Below, in pieces: positions 16,622 through 26,000 of a stretch of DNA of 64,000 nucleotides. The stretch's first letter is position 1. The number at the start of each line of letters is the position of its first letter. A program made the position numbers and the translations under genes. The stretch is from Candidatus Gastranaerophilales bacterium (GTDB lineage: Bacteria; Cyanobacteriota; Vampirovibrionia; Gastranaerophilales; Gastranaerophilaceae). The notes under the pieces were generated by a model. The model was not told the origin of the DNA and ran no database searches. It saw nothing but the letters and a program-made list of their open reading frames with translations. Location: assembly GCA_910586855.1 (NCBI GenBank), contig CAJUJH010000001.1:372001-436000 (forward strand). The letters run 5' to 3'.

Positions 16622-17017
16622 TTACTTTTGTATGATTTCAATTTCATTACCATCCGGGTCTTTAATAAATGCAATCTTTTTTACCTTGCTTGTACCATCT
16701 GCTGCCTTTAGAGTTAATTCATAAGGTTCATATAAAAATTCATATCCTAAAGTTTTTATATGTTCTGAAAAAGCCTCCATATTATCTGTGGCAAAGGCAA
16801 AATGCCCGAAGCAATTTCCATTTTCATAACCATTTTCAGGTATTTCAAAATTATTGGTTAATTCAATTTCAGGTGCTCCTTCATATTCAGCTAAAAAATA
16901 TAATTCACAATCATCCAGTGTTTTTTTATCTTGAATTTTAAGTCCCAAAACATTTTGATAAAAACCAAGTGATTTTTCAATGTCTTTGACCCTTATCATT
17001 GAGTGTAAAAATTTCAT
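16622..17017 (-). CDS. gloA: Lactoylglutathione lyase (glyoxalase I, VOC family)
   Basis: Converts the hemithioacetal of methylglyoxal to a thioester, detoxifying a glycolytic by-product. It is 131 aa from MKFLHSMIRVKDIEKSLGFY; AAAGGAGA lies just upstream. A longer in-frame start at 17077 has no ribosome binding site and overlaps the neighbouring gene. The N-terminal metal ligand His5, the FYQNVLGLKI helix, the GHFAFATDN stretch with the second His, and the final DPDGNEIEII with the Glu ligand all match GloA. Whether glutathione or another thiol is the partner in this organism is unknown. Confidence 0.9.
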   Translation of the reverse strand: MKFLHSMIRVKDIEKSLGFYQNVLGLKIQDKKTLDDCELYFLAEYEGAPEIELTNNFEIPENGYENGNCFGHFAFATDNMEAFSEHIKTLGYEFLYEPYELTLKAADGTSKVKKIAFIKDPDGNEIEIIQK

Positions 17018-17063
17018 AAAATCTCCTTTTGTATAAGTCTTAATTTCATTATACAAAGAAAAT

Positions 17064-18224
17064 CTATTTAAATTCAAAATAGTTTATCCCTGTTGCATAT
17101 TTTTGAATTTCATTTTTTGAAATTATAATTTCAACGCTTGAATCCCAGGGGTTTGTAAGGGTAACATATTTACCCTGAACAGATTTTATACTCCAGGCAT
17201 GGCTTGATGTGTCGTCGGTTAAAATTACATCATTATTATTAATATCCTTTATGGAAGTAAGACCTGTAGAATTTTCTCCTCCGTAGAAGCTTATACAGCC
17301 TGCAATGTTATCTGGATTTTTTTCAAACTTATTATATACATTTTCCATAGTGTTTCCAAATAATTCAGAAATACCGGGAAATATTTGCTGAAGTTTTGCC
17401 TGCAAACTTGTGCAATCAGGGTGGTAACAATTATACTGGTATTTTGTATTTTTACCTGTTAAAAGGTAAATTATATCCCTAAAATTACCACCATATAAAT
17501 AACTGGAGCCTATTTTATCTTTATTAAAATTGGGTGCATTTTTTGGTAATTTTACCTTGCCATCCTGATAAGCTTCAAAGAACTTTTCTACGGCAAGTTC
17601 CATTAACAAGACATCACTATCTCCTGAAGAATATCTGCCGCTTTGTTTTGCGTATTTGATATCACTACTTGTAAAATCGCATGAGAAATTTACCCCTTTT
17701 AAAGCCACAGTATAGGTGCCGTTTTTGTTATTTTGAATTGAATTTTTTAATACATTTTCGCCCAATTTTGAATAGCTTAAGCTGTTTATACCTGCTAAAA
17801 GCCAGCAATCGCCAATTTCTCCTTGCACAGAATCGTCTATTTTTCCGTTAATTTTTATGCCGGATAATTTTTCAATTTTTAAATTGTCTTCATAATTTCT
17901 ATCAATTATTTCTTGAATATCAGAAGGTGTGGCATTGGTTTTTTTATTCCTGTCTTCAATTTTTTCTTTTATTTCATCAAGGGAATTTTGCTCTGAAACA
18001 CCTATTGCTATTGCCTGAAAGTCTTTAATTGTTATTTTATCATCAAAATCTACATCATAAATTTCTGCATATTCTTTAGAATTTTTTATAATATCCAAAA
18101 CATTGCTTGCATCTTCTTTAGTGCAGTGCTCCTGGTTTTTTGGCTCGTGTTTTTCAGCAGCACCTGTCATTTTAGCAATATTGATATTTTCTATTTTATT
18201 ATCGTTATTATTATTTAAATACAA
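17064..18224 (-). CDS. Calpain-like cysteine protease with EF-hand loop
   Basis: A family C2 (calpain-like) cysteine peptidase of 386 aa. The catalytic triad is visible: Cys140 in QGEIGDCWLLAGINSLS, His342 in SSHAWSI, and Asn358 in LTNPWDSS. Residues 57-68 form an EF-hand or dockerin-type calcium loop, DVDFDDKITIKD, with Asp at positions 1, 3, 5 and 12. This recalls calcium control of eukaryotic calpains. No signal peptide is seen. The start is TTG at 18224 with AAGG 7 nt upstream; the first ATG, at codon 19, has no ribosome binding site. A close paralogue lies at 18690-19847, with an ArsR-type gene between. Target unknown. Confidence 0.85.
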   Translation of the reverse strand: MYLNNNNDNKIENINIAKMTGAAEKHEPKNQEHCTKEDASNVLDIIKNSKEYAEIYDVDFDDKITIKDFQAIAIGVSEQNSLDEIKEKIEDRNKKTNATPSDIQEIIDRNYEDNLKIEKLSGIKINGKIDDSVQGEIGDCWLLAGINSLSYSKLGENVLKNSIQNNKNGTYTVALKGVNFSCDFTSSDIKYAKQSGRYSSGDSDVLLMELAVEKFFEAYQDGKVKLPKNAPNFNKDKIGSSYLYGGNFRDIIYLLTGKNTKYQYNCYHPDCTSLQAKLQQIFPGISELFGNTMENVYNKFEKNPDNIAGCISFYGGENSTGLTSIKDINNNDVILTDDTSSHAWSIKSVQGKYVTLTNPWDSSVEIIISKNEIQKYATGINYFEFK

Positions 18225-18322
18225 TTGTCTACCTTGTTTAAAATGCTTATATGGAAAATATCGGACTAAATTATGAAAACTTTATATTTGCTGTAAAATT
18301 TTCAATGAAGGCTAAATTATCA

Positions 18323-18616
18323 CTATAGAGCATTATTTAAACGCTGTACAAAATCTGCAGCGCACTGCATAGCTATGCTGTAATATACATTAAGCCCTTT
18401 TTTTCTATCCTTTATTATTCCTGCATTTTTTAATTTTGATAGATTTTTTGAAATATAAGGCTGTTCGTATTTTTTGAGAGTATCCACGATTTCTTGTACA
18501 CATTTTTCGCCATCTGCTAATAAATCAAGAATTTCAAGCCTTGCAGTATTTGAAAGCGCTTTAAAAATTTCAGCTTTCTTTTCATATAATAAAAATGCAC
18601 ATAAATTATTTTTCAA
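18323..18616 (-). CDS. ArsR-family transcriptional regulator
   Basis: A 97-aa winged-helix DNA-binding protein of the ArsR/SmtB type. FKALSNTARLEILDLLADGE opens the domain, CVQEIVDTLKKYEQPYISKN is the helix-turn-helix, and AGIIKDRKKGLNVYYSI the wing. The usual metal-sensing ELCVCD motif is reduced to GEKCVQEI, with a single Cys. Cys6 and Cys87 are the other cysteines. Sensing may be by redox or may be absent. The start is TTG with AAGGA 8 nt upstream. It lies between two calpain-like genes on the same strand and may control them; this is inference from position. Confidence 0.88.
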   Translation of the reverse strand: MKNNLCAFLLYEKKAEIFKALSNTARLEILDLLADGEKCVQEIVDTLKKYEQPYISKNLSKLKNAGIIKDRKKGLNVYYSIAMQCAADFVQRLNNAL

Positions 18617-18689
18617 AATATATATTCCTTACAAAGTATATTACAATTATGGAATATAAATCATAATACTTTAACAACCAAAAAGATGA

Positions 18690-19847
18690 TTATAATGCTA
18701 AATATTCAAAACCAAGAATGCTGGATTCAATATCTTTCTTGAGTACAGTTACCTCGATGCTTGAATCCCAAGGATTTACCATAGTTATGGTATTCTCATC
18801 CATATTTTTTATACTCCAGGCGTGGTTTTCTTTGCCGTTTGTAAGAATTACTTTATCGCCGTTAATGTTAGTTATTTCTATATCTTTATTGTCGCATCCT
18901 TTACGGATATGTAAGCATCCGCAGCTGCTATTTGGGTTTTGTTCAAATTGTGTATAAAATTCTTCCAAATTTATATTATAAAAACTTTTTAAAGCTTCAT
19001 CTTCTAAATATTTGCCGTCATTTGTTACAATATTTTCATAGTTCATTTTCTTTCCTGTTAAAAGGTATACAAAATCATTTGGAAAGCCTCCAGTTAATGG
19101 GTTTTCGCCTTCATCGTATAAAAATTGGGGCGCGCCTTTCGGCAATTTTATATTTCCCTCCTGAAGCTCTCTTAAAAATGCTTCAGTGGCAACTTCCATC
19201 AATAGTACATCATCATCTCCAAGAGAATAGATATTTGATTCTCTTGCTTTATCTAAGTCTTCGCTTGTGAATGTATAAGATTTATCTACGCCTTTAAAAT
19301 TAACAGTATATGTACCATCGCCGTTGTTTTCAATGCTATCTTTGATTATTTGTTTACCCGGCTCAGAAAAACTTAAGCTGTTTAGCCCTGCTAGAAGCCA
19401 ACAGTCACCAATTACACCCTGGCTGGAATTTTCTATTTGTTCATTGATATTATAGGTATTATTGTATTCGGTATTTTCTTCCTTGGTTTCTTCTTTAGAT
19501 GGTGTAAATATTATTAAATTGGGGTTATACTCATCTAAATTTAAACTAATTGCATCAGAGTTATTATCAATAAAATTTAATATTTCATCAAGAGCTTTAT
19601 TTAATTCTTTATTTTGGGTATCAGATGCATTTAAAAGTGTGGTATTTGAATTTGAAGCCTTGGTTTGAAAATCGTTTATGTCTATATCTTCATTAAAATT
19701 ATCTTCACATATTTTTTCATAAGAATTTTCATTTTGAGTCTTTTTGGATGCAGTTTCTTTTATGGAATTTAAGACATTATTTGTTTTAAAATCTGCTTTA
19801 AAATCTAATTCTTTAATACCATAAGTGTTTTCATTTTTTATTTGCAT
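18690..19847 (-). CDS. Calpain-like cysteine protease, second copy
   Basis: A 385-aa paralogue of the calpain-like gene at 17064. The triad is Cys149 in QGVIGDCWLLAGLNSLS, His342 in ENHAWSI and Asn358 in VNPWDSS. The corresponding EF-hand region around residues 48-60 (EDNFNEDIDINDF) is degraded: Asn replaces Asp at two ligand positions. The two proteins thus probably differ in calcium dependence. The N-terminal 130 residues are Asn- and Glu-rich and look disordered. A GAGAGA site precedes the ATG. No signal peptide. Likely acts inside the cell, or is exported by an unseen route. Confidence 0.85.
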   Translation of the reverse strand: MQIKNENTYGIKELDFKADFKTNNVLNSIKETASKKTQNENSYEKICEDNFNEDIDINDFQTKASNSNTTLLNASDTQNKELNKALDEILNFIDNNSDAISLNLDEYNPNLIIFTPSKEETKEENTEYNNTYNINEQIENSSQGVIGDCWLLAGLNSLSFSEPGKQIIKDSIENNGDGTYTVNFKGVDKSYTFTSEDLDKARESNIYSLGDDDVLLMEVATEAFLRELQEGNIKLPKGAPQFLYDEGENPLTGGFPNDFVYLLTGKKMNYENIVTNDGKYLEDEALKSFYNINLEEFYTQFEQNPNSSCGCLHIRKGCDNKDIEITNINGDKVILTNGKENHAWSIKNMDENTITMVNPWDSSIEVTVLKKDIESSILGFEYLAL

Positions 19848-19977
19848 AAATCTCTCTTTAATAAAATAAAAATATCGGTGGAAAATTTTAAAGGATAGAA
19901 TAGATAAATATATAAAGTATATATTTTTTAAATAATTGATATAATTTTAAAGAGCTTGTTACAAAAGTTAATAACAA

Positions 19978-20010
19978 AAAACCCTTGAATTTTTTATTCA
20001 AGGGTTTTTT
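19978..20010 (-). terminator. Terminator after tuf, bidirectional
   Basis: ACCCTTGAAT (19981-19990) and ATTCAAGGGT (19996-20005) form a perfect 10-bp stem with a 5-nt loop, flanked by AAAAAA and TTTTTT. It can act on both strands. It lies about 30 bp beyond the tuf stop. Confidence 0.88.
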
Positions 20011-20039
20011 AAATTTATTTGGTTATAGATTTTAAATCA

Positions 20040-21248
20040 CTATTCTGTAATTTTGTCTACAACGCCGGCACCAACTGTTCTTCCGCCTTCTCTGATAGCG
20101 AATCTCATACCTTGTTCAATAGCTACAGGAGCGATTAATTCAACGTCCATAACTACGTTATCACCAGGCATAACCATTTCGCCGTCAAATTTAATTGAAC
20201 CAGTTACGTCAGTTGTTCTGATATAGAACTGAGGTCTGTAACCAGGGAAGAATGGAGTGTGACGTCCACCTTCGTCTTTTGTTAAAACGTAAACGTTAGC
20301 TGTGAATTTTGTATGTGGGTGGATTGAACCAGGTTTTGCAAGAACTTGACCTCTTTGGATGTCTTTTTTATCAACACCACGAAGTAAAGCACCAATGTTA
20401 TCACCTGCTTGACCTTGGTCAAGAAGTTTTCTGAACATTTCAACACCGGTTACAGTTGATTTTTTAGTTTCACCGAAACCAACGATTTCAACTTCGTCAC
20501 CAACTTTAACGATACCACGTTCTACTCTGCCTGTAGCAACTGTACCACGACCTGTGATTGAGAATACGTCTTCAACAGGCATTAGGAATGGTTTATCTAA
20601 ATCACGAACAGGGGTTGGGATGTAGCTGTCGATAGCATCCATAAGTTCCCAAATTTTATCAACCCATTTATCATCACCGCGTTTTACTGATGAATTTGCT
20701 TGTACAGCTTCTAAAGCTTTTAGGGCTGAACCTTTGATGAAAGGAATGTTGTCGCCGTCAAATTCATAAGAACTTAACATTTCACGAACTTCCATTTCAA
20801 CTAATTCAAGAAGTTCTTCATCATCAACCATGTCGCATTTGTTCATAAATACAACTAGTCTAGGAACACCAACCTGTCTTGCAAGAAGGATGTGCTCACG
20901 AGTCTGAGGCATAGCACCATCAGTTGCTGCAACTACAAGAATAGCGCCGTCCATTTGGGCAGCACCAGTAATCATGTTTTTAACGTAGTCAGCGTGGCCT
21001 GGGCAGTCAACGTGTGCATAGTGTCTTGTTTCAGTTTCGTATTCAACGTGTGCAGTTGAAATGGTAATACCACGTGCTTTTTCTTCAGGTGCAGCATCGA
21101 TTTCATCAAATTTCTTAGCTTCTGCTTGACCTGCTGCAGCCATACAACCTGTAATAGCAGCTGTTAATGTTGTTTTACCGTGGTCTACGTGACCAATGGT
21201 ACCAACGTTAACGTGCGGCTTGGTTCTTTCAAATTTTTCTCTAGCCAT
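20040..21248 (-). CDS. tuf: Translation elongation factor Tu
   Basis: GTPase that delivers aminoacyl-tRNA to the ribosome. It is 402 aa. Visible are the P-loop GHVDHGKTT near residue 19, the switch I region ARGITISTAHVEY, DCPGHADYVKNMI, and NKCDMVDDEEL. The C-terminal barrels are complete, ending VGAGVVDKITE. The ATG at 21248 (MAREKFERTKPHVNVG) has AAAAGGAGA upstream. A longer open frame runs back into the tRNA-Tyr gene and is rejected. The gene follows three tRNA genes on the same strand, an arrangement known from other bacteria (tRNA cluster-tufB). The codons look optimised compared with neighbours. Confidence 0.98.
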   Translation of the reverse strand: MAREKFERTKPHVNVGTIGHVDHGKTTLTAAITGCMAAAGQAEAKKFDEIDAAPEEKARGITISTAHVEYETETRHYAHVDCPGHADYVKNMITGAAQMDGAILVVAATDGAMPQTREHILLARQVGVPRLVVFMNKCDMVDDEELLELVEMEVREMLSSYEFDGDNIPFIKGSALKALEAVQANSSVKRGDDKWVDKIWELMDAIDSYIPTPVRDLDKPFLMPVEDVFSITGRGTVATGRVERGIVKVGDEVEIVGFGETKKSTVTGVEMFRKLLDQGQAGDNIGALLRGVDKKDIQRGQVLAKPGSIHPHTKFTANVYVLTKDEGGRHTPFFPGYRPQFYIRTTDVTGSIKFDGEMVMPGDNVVMDVELIAPVAIEQGMRFAIREGGRTVGAGVVDKITE

Positions 21249-21321
21249 AAGATGTGATTCTCCTTTTGTAATATTTATTTGGTTTATTTTTTCAATTGGT
21301 TGGTAATACTTGTTAAAAAAA

Positions 21322-21404
21322 TGGGCAGAGGTGGATTCGAACCACCGTAGTCTCGCGACGGCAGATTTACAGTCTGCTCCCTTTAGCCACTCGGGCATCT
21401 ACCC
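21322..21404 (-). tRNA. tRNA-Tyr (GTA)
   Basis: An 83-nt type II tRNA with a long variable arm. The acceptor stem GGGTAGA pairs with TCTGCCC (one G-U pair), followed by discriminator A. The anticodon arm is GCAGACTGTAAATCTGC, anticodon GTA. The T arm is GGTGGTTCGAATCCACC. The CCA end is not encoded. It lies 73 bp before tuf on the same strand. Confidence 0.95.
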
Positions 21405-21546
21405 ATATTATTTTGTTTTAAATGTTCAACATTTATTTTGTTATTTTGTGTATATGCTCCGAGCGGCGGGCTTATTTTATTTTATAAAAGACCGTTTGCA
21501 AAAATGACATTTAGTCATTTTTCCTTCACTCATTTTGTTGAGTTTA

Positions 21547-21584
21547 CTCGGACATCTACCCATATTATTTTGTTTTAAATGTTC
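21547..21584 (-). pseudogene. Duplicated 5' fragment of tRNA-Tyr and its flank
   Basis: Repeats 21390-21427 with one mismatch: the first ~15 nt of tRNA-Tyr plus about 23 nt of its upstream flank. The rest of a tRNA is missing. Between this fragment and the full gene lies about 120 bp containing a TGACATTTAGTCA palindrome. Confidence 0.8.
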
Positions 21585-21600
21585 TAATTGGCAATTAATT

Positions 21601-21672
21601 TGCCCATGACGAGATTTGAACTCGTGGCCTCTCCCTTACCAAGGGAGTGCGCTACCCCTGCGCCACATGGGC
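21601..21672 (-). tRNA. tRNA-Thr (GGT)
   Basis: A 72-nt tRNA. The acceptor stem GCCCATG/CATGGGC is perfect, with discriminator A. The anticodon arm CTCCC-TTGGTAA-GGGAG gives anticodon GGT. The T arm is CACGAGTTCAAATCTCGTC-like and consistent. CCA is not encoded. Confidence 0.95.
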
Positions 21673-21758
21673 TTAAATTATTTTATGCCTTGCCGCGCCC
21701 TCCAGGAGTGCTTCCTCTCATAAAACCTGACATTTAGTCAGCTTTTACTCGGCACAGT

Positions 21759-21775
21759 CCCTGCGCCACATGGGC
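21759..21775 (-). pseudogene. Duplicated 5' fragment of tRNA-Thr (GGT)
   Basis: A 17-bp exact repeat of the first 17 nt of tRNA-Thr at 21656-21672. It lies about 85 bp upstream of the full gene in the sense of transcription. The intervening DNA contains the same TGACATTTAGTCA palindrome (21728-21740) and TTTACTCGG as the tRNA-Tyr insert. Confidence 0.75.
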
Positions 21776-21847
21776 TTATTTTTTGTGTTCTCGTTACACA
21801 GGCGGGTTTAATAAATTTTTATTTTAAATGTACAATTTTAAAAAATT

Positions 21848-21919
21848 AGCCGATGATGGGACTCGAACCCGCAACCTACGGTTTACAAAACCGTTGCTCT
21901 ACCATTGAGCTACATCGGC
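21848..21919 (-). tRNA. tRNA-Thr (TGT)
   Basis: A 72-nt tRNA with acceptor stem GCCGATG/CATCGGC and discriminator T. The anticodon arm ACGGT-TTTGTAA-ACCGT gives anticodon TGT. The T arm GCGGGTTCGAGTCCCAT-like is intact apart from a G-U or mismatch. It is the first gene of the Thr-Thr-Tyr-tuf series. CCA is not encoded. Confidence 0.94.
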
Positions 21920-21935
21920 ATTTTTCTTGTGCTTT

Positions 21936-21952
21936 ATTATAAGTTTATTATA
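21936..21952 (-). promoter_or_regulatory. Candidate -10 boxes for the tRNA-tuf unit
   Basis: Two TATAAT hexamers occur on the minus strand, at 21936-21941 and 21947-21952. The nearer one is 16 bp before the tRNA-Thr (TGT) 5' end. No convincing -35 hexamer at the right spacing is seen. The position fits the promoter of the tRNA-tuf transcript. Confidence 0.4.
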
Positions 21953-22033
21953 GTGAGCACGTTTATCAATAGAAACATGTTATTCAAGACATAAGAAACT
22001 GTCAAGTTATTTTTATTTTATTTGATAATTATT

Positions 22034-22957
22034 TTATAAAATATCAATCAAATTGTTGATAAAAGATTTTATTCTAAAGCTTAATTCAAGCCCGAAATCC
22101 TTTAAATACCCTGTACTGAAGTCATAAAAAACTTCTCTGTTATCAAGTTTTTTAAATTTTTTATACCAAAAAAGACAAATCTTTAAGGTATTTTGGGCAT
22201 AAATCTTTTCTATACAGTTATAATTTTTATAATTTTTAACAATCTCTTCGCTTGCATGGATTGTTTTTATAACTTCCTGAACTAAATCATATTTACCGTT
22301 TTTATAGGGTTTTTTATGTCCTCTTCTATAAAAATAAACAGGTTTTTTAACTAAAAGTATTTTATCTGTGGATAGAAGCGCTTTATAAAATAATGGAACA
22401 TCTTCTGCTAAATGGATTATAGGAGATTCAATATTATTTTTTAAAATAAATTCTTTTTTATATGCCTTACCCCATGCTTCAAAATTAGTTTTTAAAATTT
22501 CTCCCTTAGTATTTTGAATATTTAAATATCCTTTTTTATTTCTAAACTTTTTTAAGGGGAAATATTCTTTAATATCATTTCTATGTTCCCTTATGGCGCA
22601 ATACGGTGCTAAAATAATATCGGCATCATAATCTAAATTTTTATTATAAAAAGTTTTAAGACAAGAGTGGTCAAGTTCATCATCTGCATCAAGATAAACT
22701 ATATATTCCCCGCTTGCCTTTGAATTGCCGAAATTTCTTGAATAAGCCAAGCCCCCGTTTTGGTTTTTAAAAATTTTCAGTCTTGTATCATTGAAGCTGT
22801 TTAAAATTTCTTCACTGCCATCTGTTGAGCCGTCATTTACGACGATAACCTCATATGTGCCGTTAAAATCTTGCCTTAAGGCACTTTTAACGCATCTTTC
22901 AATATATTTTTCCTGATTATAAAGAGGAATAATTATGCTAAAATCTAATTTATTCAT
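22034..22957 (-). CDS. Family 2 glycosyltransferase
   Basis: A 307-aa GT-A fold enzyme that transfers a sugar from a nucleotide sugar, likely to a surface glycan. The N-terminus FSIIIPLYNQEKYIERCVKS is typical of GT2. VVNDGSTDGSEEI binds the nucleotide, and YLDADDELD near residue 95 is the metal-binding DxD. LAEDVPLFYKAL near 185 supplies the ED catalytic-base motif. No membrane segment. It is transcribed alone, divergent from the HerA-like gene. No ribosome binding site is visible and an AT-rich -10-like stretch abuts the ATG. Acceptor unknown. Confidence 0.9.
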   Translation of the reverse strand: MNKLDFSIIIPLYNQEKYIERCVKSALRQDFNGTYEVIVVNDGSTDGSEEILNSFNDTRLKIFKNQNGGLAYSRNFGNSKASGEYIVYLDADDELDHSCLKTFYNKNLDYDADIILAPYCAIREHRNDIKEYFPLKKFRNKKGYLNIQNTKGEILKTNFEAWGKAYKKEFILKNNIESPIIHLAEDVPLFYKALLSTDKILLVKKPVYFYRRGHKKPYKNGKYDLVQEVIKTIHASEEIVKNYKNYNCIEKIYAQNTLKICLFWYKKFKKLDNREVFYDFSTGYLKDFGLELSFRIKSFINNLIDIL

Positions 22958-22965
22958 TAATTGTA

Positions 22966-22994
22966 TTTTACAATAAATTTGTGTGTTGTATAAT
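22966..22994 (+). promoter_or_regulatory. Sigma70-type promoter for the HerA-like gene
   Basis: TTTACA (22966-22971) and TATAAT (22989-22994) are separated by 17 bp. The start codon at 23045 follows after about 45 nt. Confidence 0.55.
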
Positions 22995-23044
22995 AATATC
23001 TATAATTAATAATGTAAAAATAATGGGATTTTAAAACGGAATAG

Positions 23045-26000
23045 ATGAGAGTTATTCAAACCAAAAATGACACTATAAGGCTTATATTTAACCCCAAAAC
23101 AGACGGGCTATGCCTTTCTGATTTCTTGATTGTAAGAGACGGTAAAGATAATTTCTTAGCGCAAATTGTTGAAATATATGATGATAAATTTAATCAGGAA
23201 GAAAACGTTGCGGTAATTAAGCTTGTTTATAGAATTTTACCTGATTATCAGGTTGTACCTTATGATAACTTTACTCCATCCCGTGAATGCGAAATTGCAA
23301 AAATTAAACCTGAAGAAATTGAAAAATGCTTAAATATTGATAAAACAACTGTTCCATTTGGTATTTCCACTAAAAATAACAGAATTGTAAATGTTAATCT
23401 TGATTTCTTTAATAATAATCCTGTTGTTTTCGCGGATAAACTTGATGAAGTTAATTGTGCTTTTGAAAATATAGCGCAAAAATTAAAATCTCATAAAAAA
23501 GTTGTAGCTATTGACTACACCGGAAACTTGAATATTAAAAATTCTAAAAGAATAAAAGCTCTTGAAGATTTTAAACTTCCTCTTGATTATTATTCTTTGG
23601 ATTATATTTGGGAAAAAGCCCTAAAGAAAATCTCTCTGGAAGCTGAATCAGAGCTTGAAGATATGTTTGTTGAATTGAAAAAGTTTGTAGATTCAACAGA
23701 AGATAAATATATTCCTTTTCCAAGATTTATAAAAGTTATAGAACAGCAATACAAGGCGACTCCCGCAGCTGAATTAAAGCTGCTTTTGACAAGATTAAAA
23801 AGATACTGGAACGAAGGGCTGTTCAGCCGTTCTAAAAAAGAATTTCAAACAATCTCAAAAGCACTGCAAAAAGAAAATGCCGTAATTATTGATTTTTCAA
23901 ACTTGAAACTTGAATGGCATAAAGAATTTCTAGAATTTGCAGTAAGGCAAATCAGAGATTATGATTCTTATTTGCTGTTGAGATTGAATGAAAATAACTC
24001 TAATCCTGAACTTATTAATAATCTATACCTTAAAAATCCTAAAGTAACCATTATCCCTAGTATTTCATACGGGTTTGTCAAAATGCCTCAGGTTATGGAG
24101 TATGCTAGAAATTATATTCTTTATAAAACTCTAAACCCAAGGCGCGATTTTGGTTTTGCTAATTTCCAAATTGCAGCGCTTAATTCTTCATCTTTCTTAA
24201 TATTTGGTAAAGATACAATGGATTTTATGTTTACCTTAAAAAATTATATCCATGATGAAGAAGATTTGAAAAAAGTTGAAGATAAAAAGATTTATATTGA
24301 TTTAAATCTTGAACTTGAAGAAATGACATCAGTTGAGCTTTTAGAAGGAAATTTTGACCTTAAGAATGTTCACATTCAAAACAACCAGCAGAAAAGACTG
24401 GCTGATGAAGTAGCAATTGATGATATTTTGCCGGGATACGAACAAAATCATCAAGACAGGCAAAATGAAGCAAAAAATGAAGCCGAGACCATAACTGATG
24501 ATACTGCAGAGCAAGAACTGCAAGATGTACCGCTGGTTGATGAAGAAGCTCAAAACTCAGCAGAAGAAAGTGAAGCTGAAACAGTTGAAAGCATAGAAAC
24601 AGAGGCTGCTGAAGCTGATGTTAAGGATGAAGATTCTGAAAAAGAAGCTATTGTAGCAAAAGATAATGAAAATCTTGATGAATCTGAAACTGAATCTGAA
24701 GTAAATGAAACACTTACAGAAAATAAACAACCAGATAAAGAACAAGAAGCAAAAGAGGCTATTCCCGAAACAAGCGTTGCAGAACTTATAGAAGCCAGCC
24801 TTAAAAATGATGAAGAATACATTAAGGGTATTTCAAAAGATGAAAAAAAAGATGAAATTCCTTTAAACGAAGATGATTTAGACTATTTTGTGAATCCTGA
24901 AGCAAAAACTGATGAGGAAGATGAAGTTATAACTTCTGAAATGATAACGGAAGCGGTTGATGCTGAAAATCTGGCAGATGCAATTGAAGCTCAGACAAAA
25001 AATGCTGCAGATGAAATAAAAACTATTGATACCTTAAAAAAAAATTCAAAATCAGATGATGAGAAGGTAGGTTCACAGGATAACGCACTACAGGAGACAG
25101 CAAAAATAACTTTGCAGGAGGAAATAAAAGAAGAGCCTGTAAAAACTGAAACCGTGAGCCCTGTTGCTGAACCTGAAATGATAAAAGAATCTCTTCCAAT
25201 AAATAATAAAGAAGAGCAATCTGTGTCTGCCCCGGCAGAACAAGTGCACAAAGAAGATGCAGCTGAATTTAAAGAAAGCGCTGCACCTGAAACTGAACAA
25301 GAATCTGACACCCTTGAAAATATTAAAGAGGAAGCTCACAGTGTTCTTGAACAGGAAAGTGTACAAAAGGCGCTTGAAGCAGACCTTCCTGAAGGAACAA
25401 TTGCTAAAGAATCCGCTGAATTAAAGGCTGAAAATCTGCCTGTTGAGACTGTTCCTCAAGGAGATAAACTTCCTGTAGAAGCAAAACAGAACACGCAAAT
25501 TCAGCCGGCTGAACCAATTGAAGCAGCTGAACAGAAAGAAGCCGAAACCAAGCAAACTCCGCCTGCTCCGGCGCAAAGTCAGGCGAAAAAGAAAAATCCT
25601 GATGAAGCAATAATAATTGTTAAAGAAAAACCAAATCTTTTGATTGACGATTTTTCGGAGCCTGAAAATAAACAGCAAGATGAGGTAAAACAGGAAGAGG
25701 GCAGCCGGGCTGATGATGTTATTCAAGATGAGGATGGCATTTCCCTGAAAGAACTTGCTCAAAAATCAATTGAAACAAGGTTTGATGAAGTAATAAGCGA
25801 AGCGAAAAAACCTGTTTCTCCAAATAAAAAGCAGCTTAAAATTAATGATAATATTGCAATTGATATTGATTTAATTAAAACTAAGGATAATAGCACTCAG
25901 TCAGCTCTTCCTATATTTAATAATAATGAAGAAGAACAAGATACCCCGGAATATGATTTTCAAGAAGGTATGAGAGTTTCTCATGAAAAATATGGCGCAG

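Noticed and set aside
21249..21398. 50-residue N-terminal extension of EF-Tu
   Set aside because: It is translated from the tRNA-Tyr gene. The ATG at 21248 has the ribosome binding site and the family N-terminus.
21410..21780. Integrated mobile element at a tRNA 3' end
   Set aside because: The duplicated part is the tRNA 5' end, inserts are about 100 bp, and there is no integrase. Ordinary tRNA-targeting integration duplicates the 3' part.
24341..25762. Minus-strand open frames under the acidic linker
   Set aside because: Low-complexity Glu/Ala/Lys coding creates long antisense frames rich in Ser, Phe and Cys. They have no start signals.
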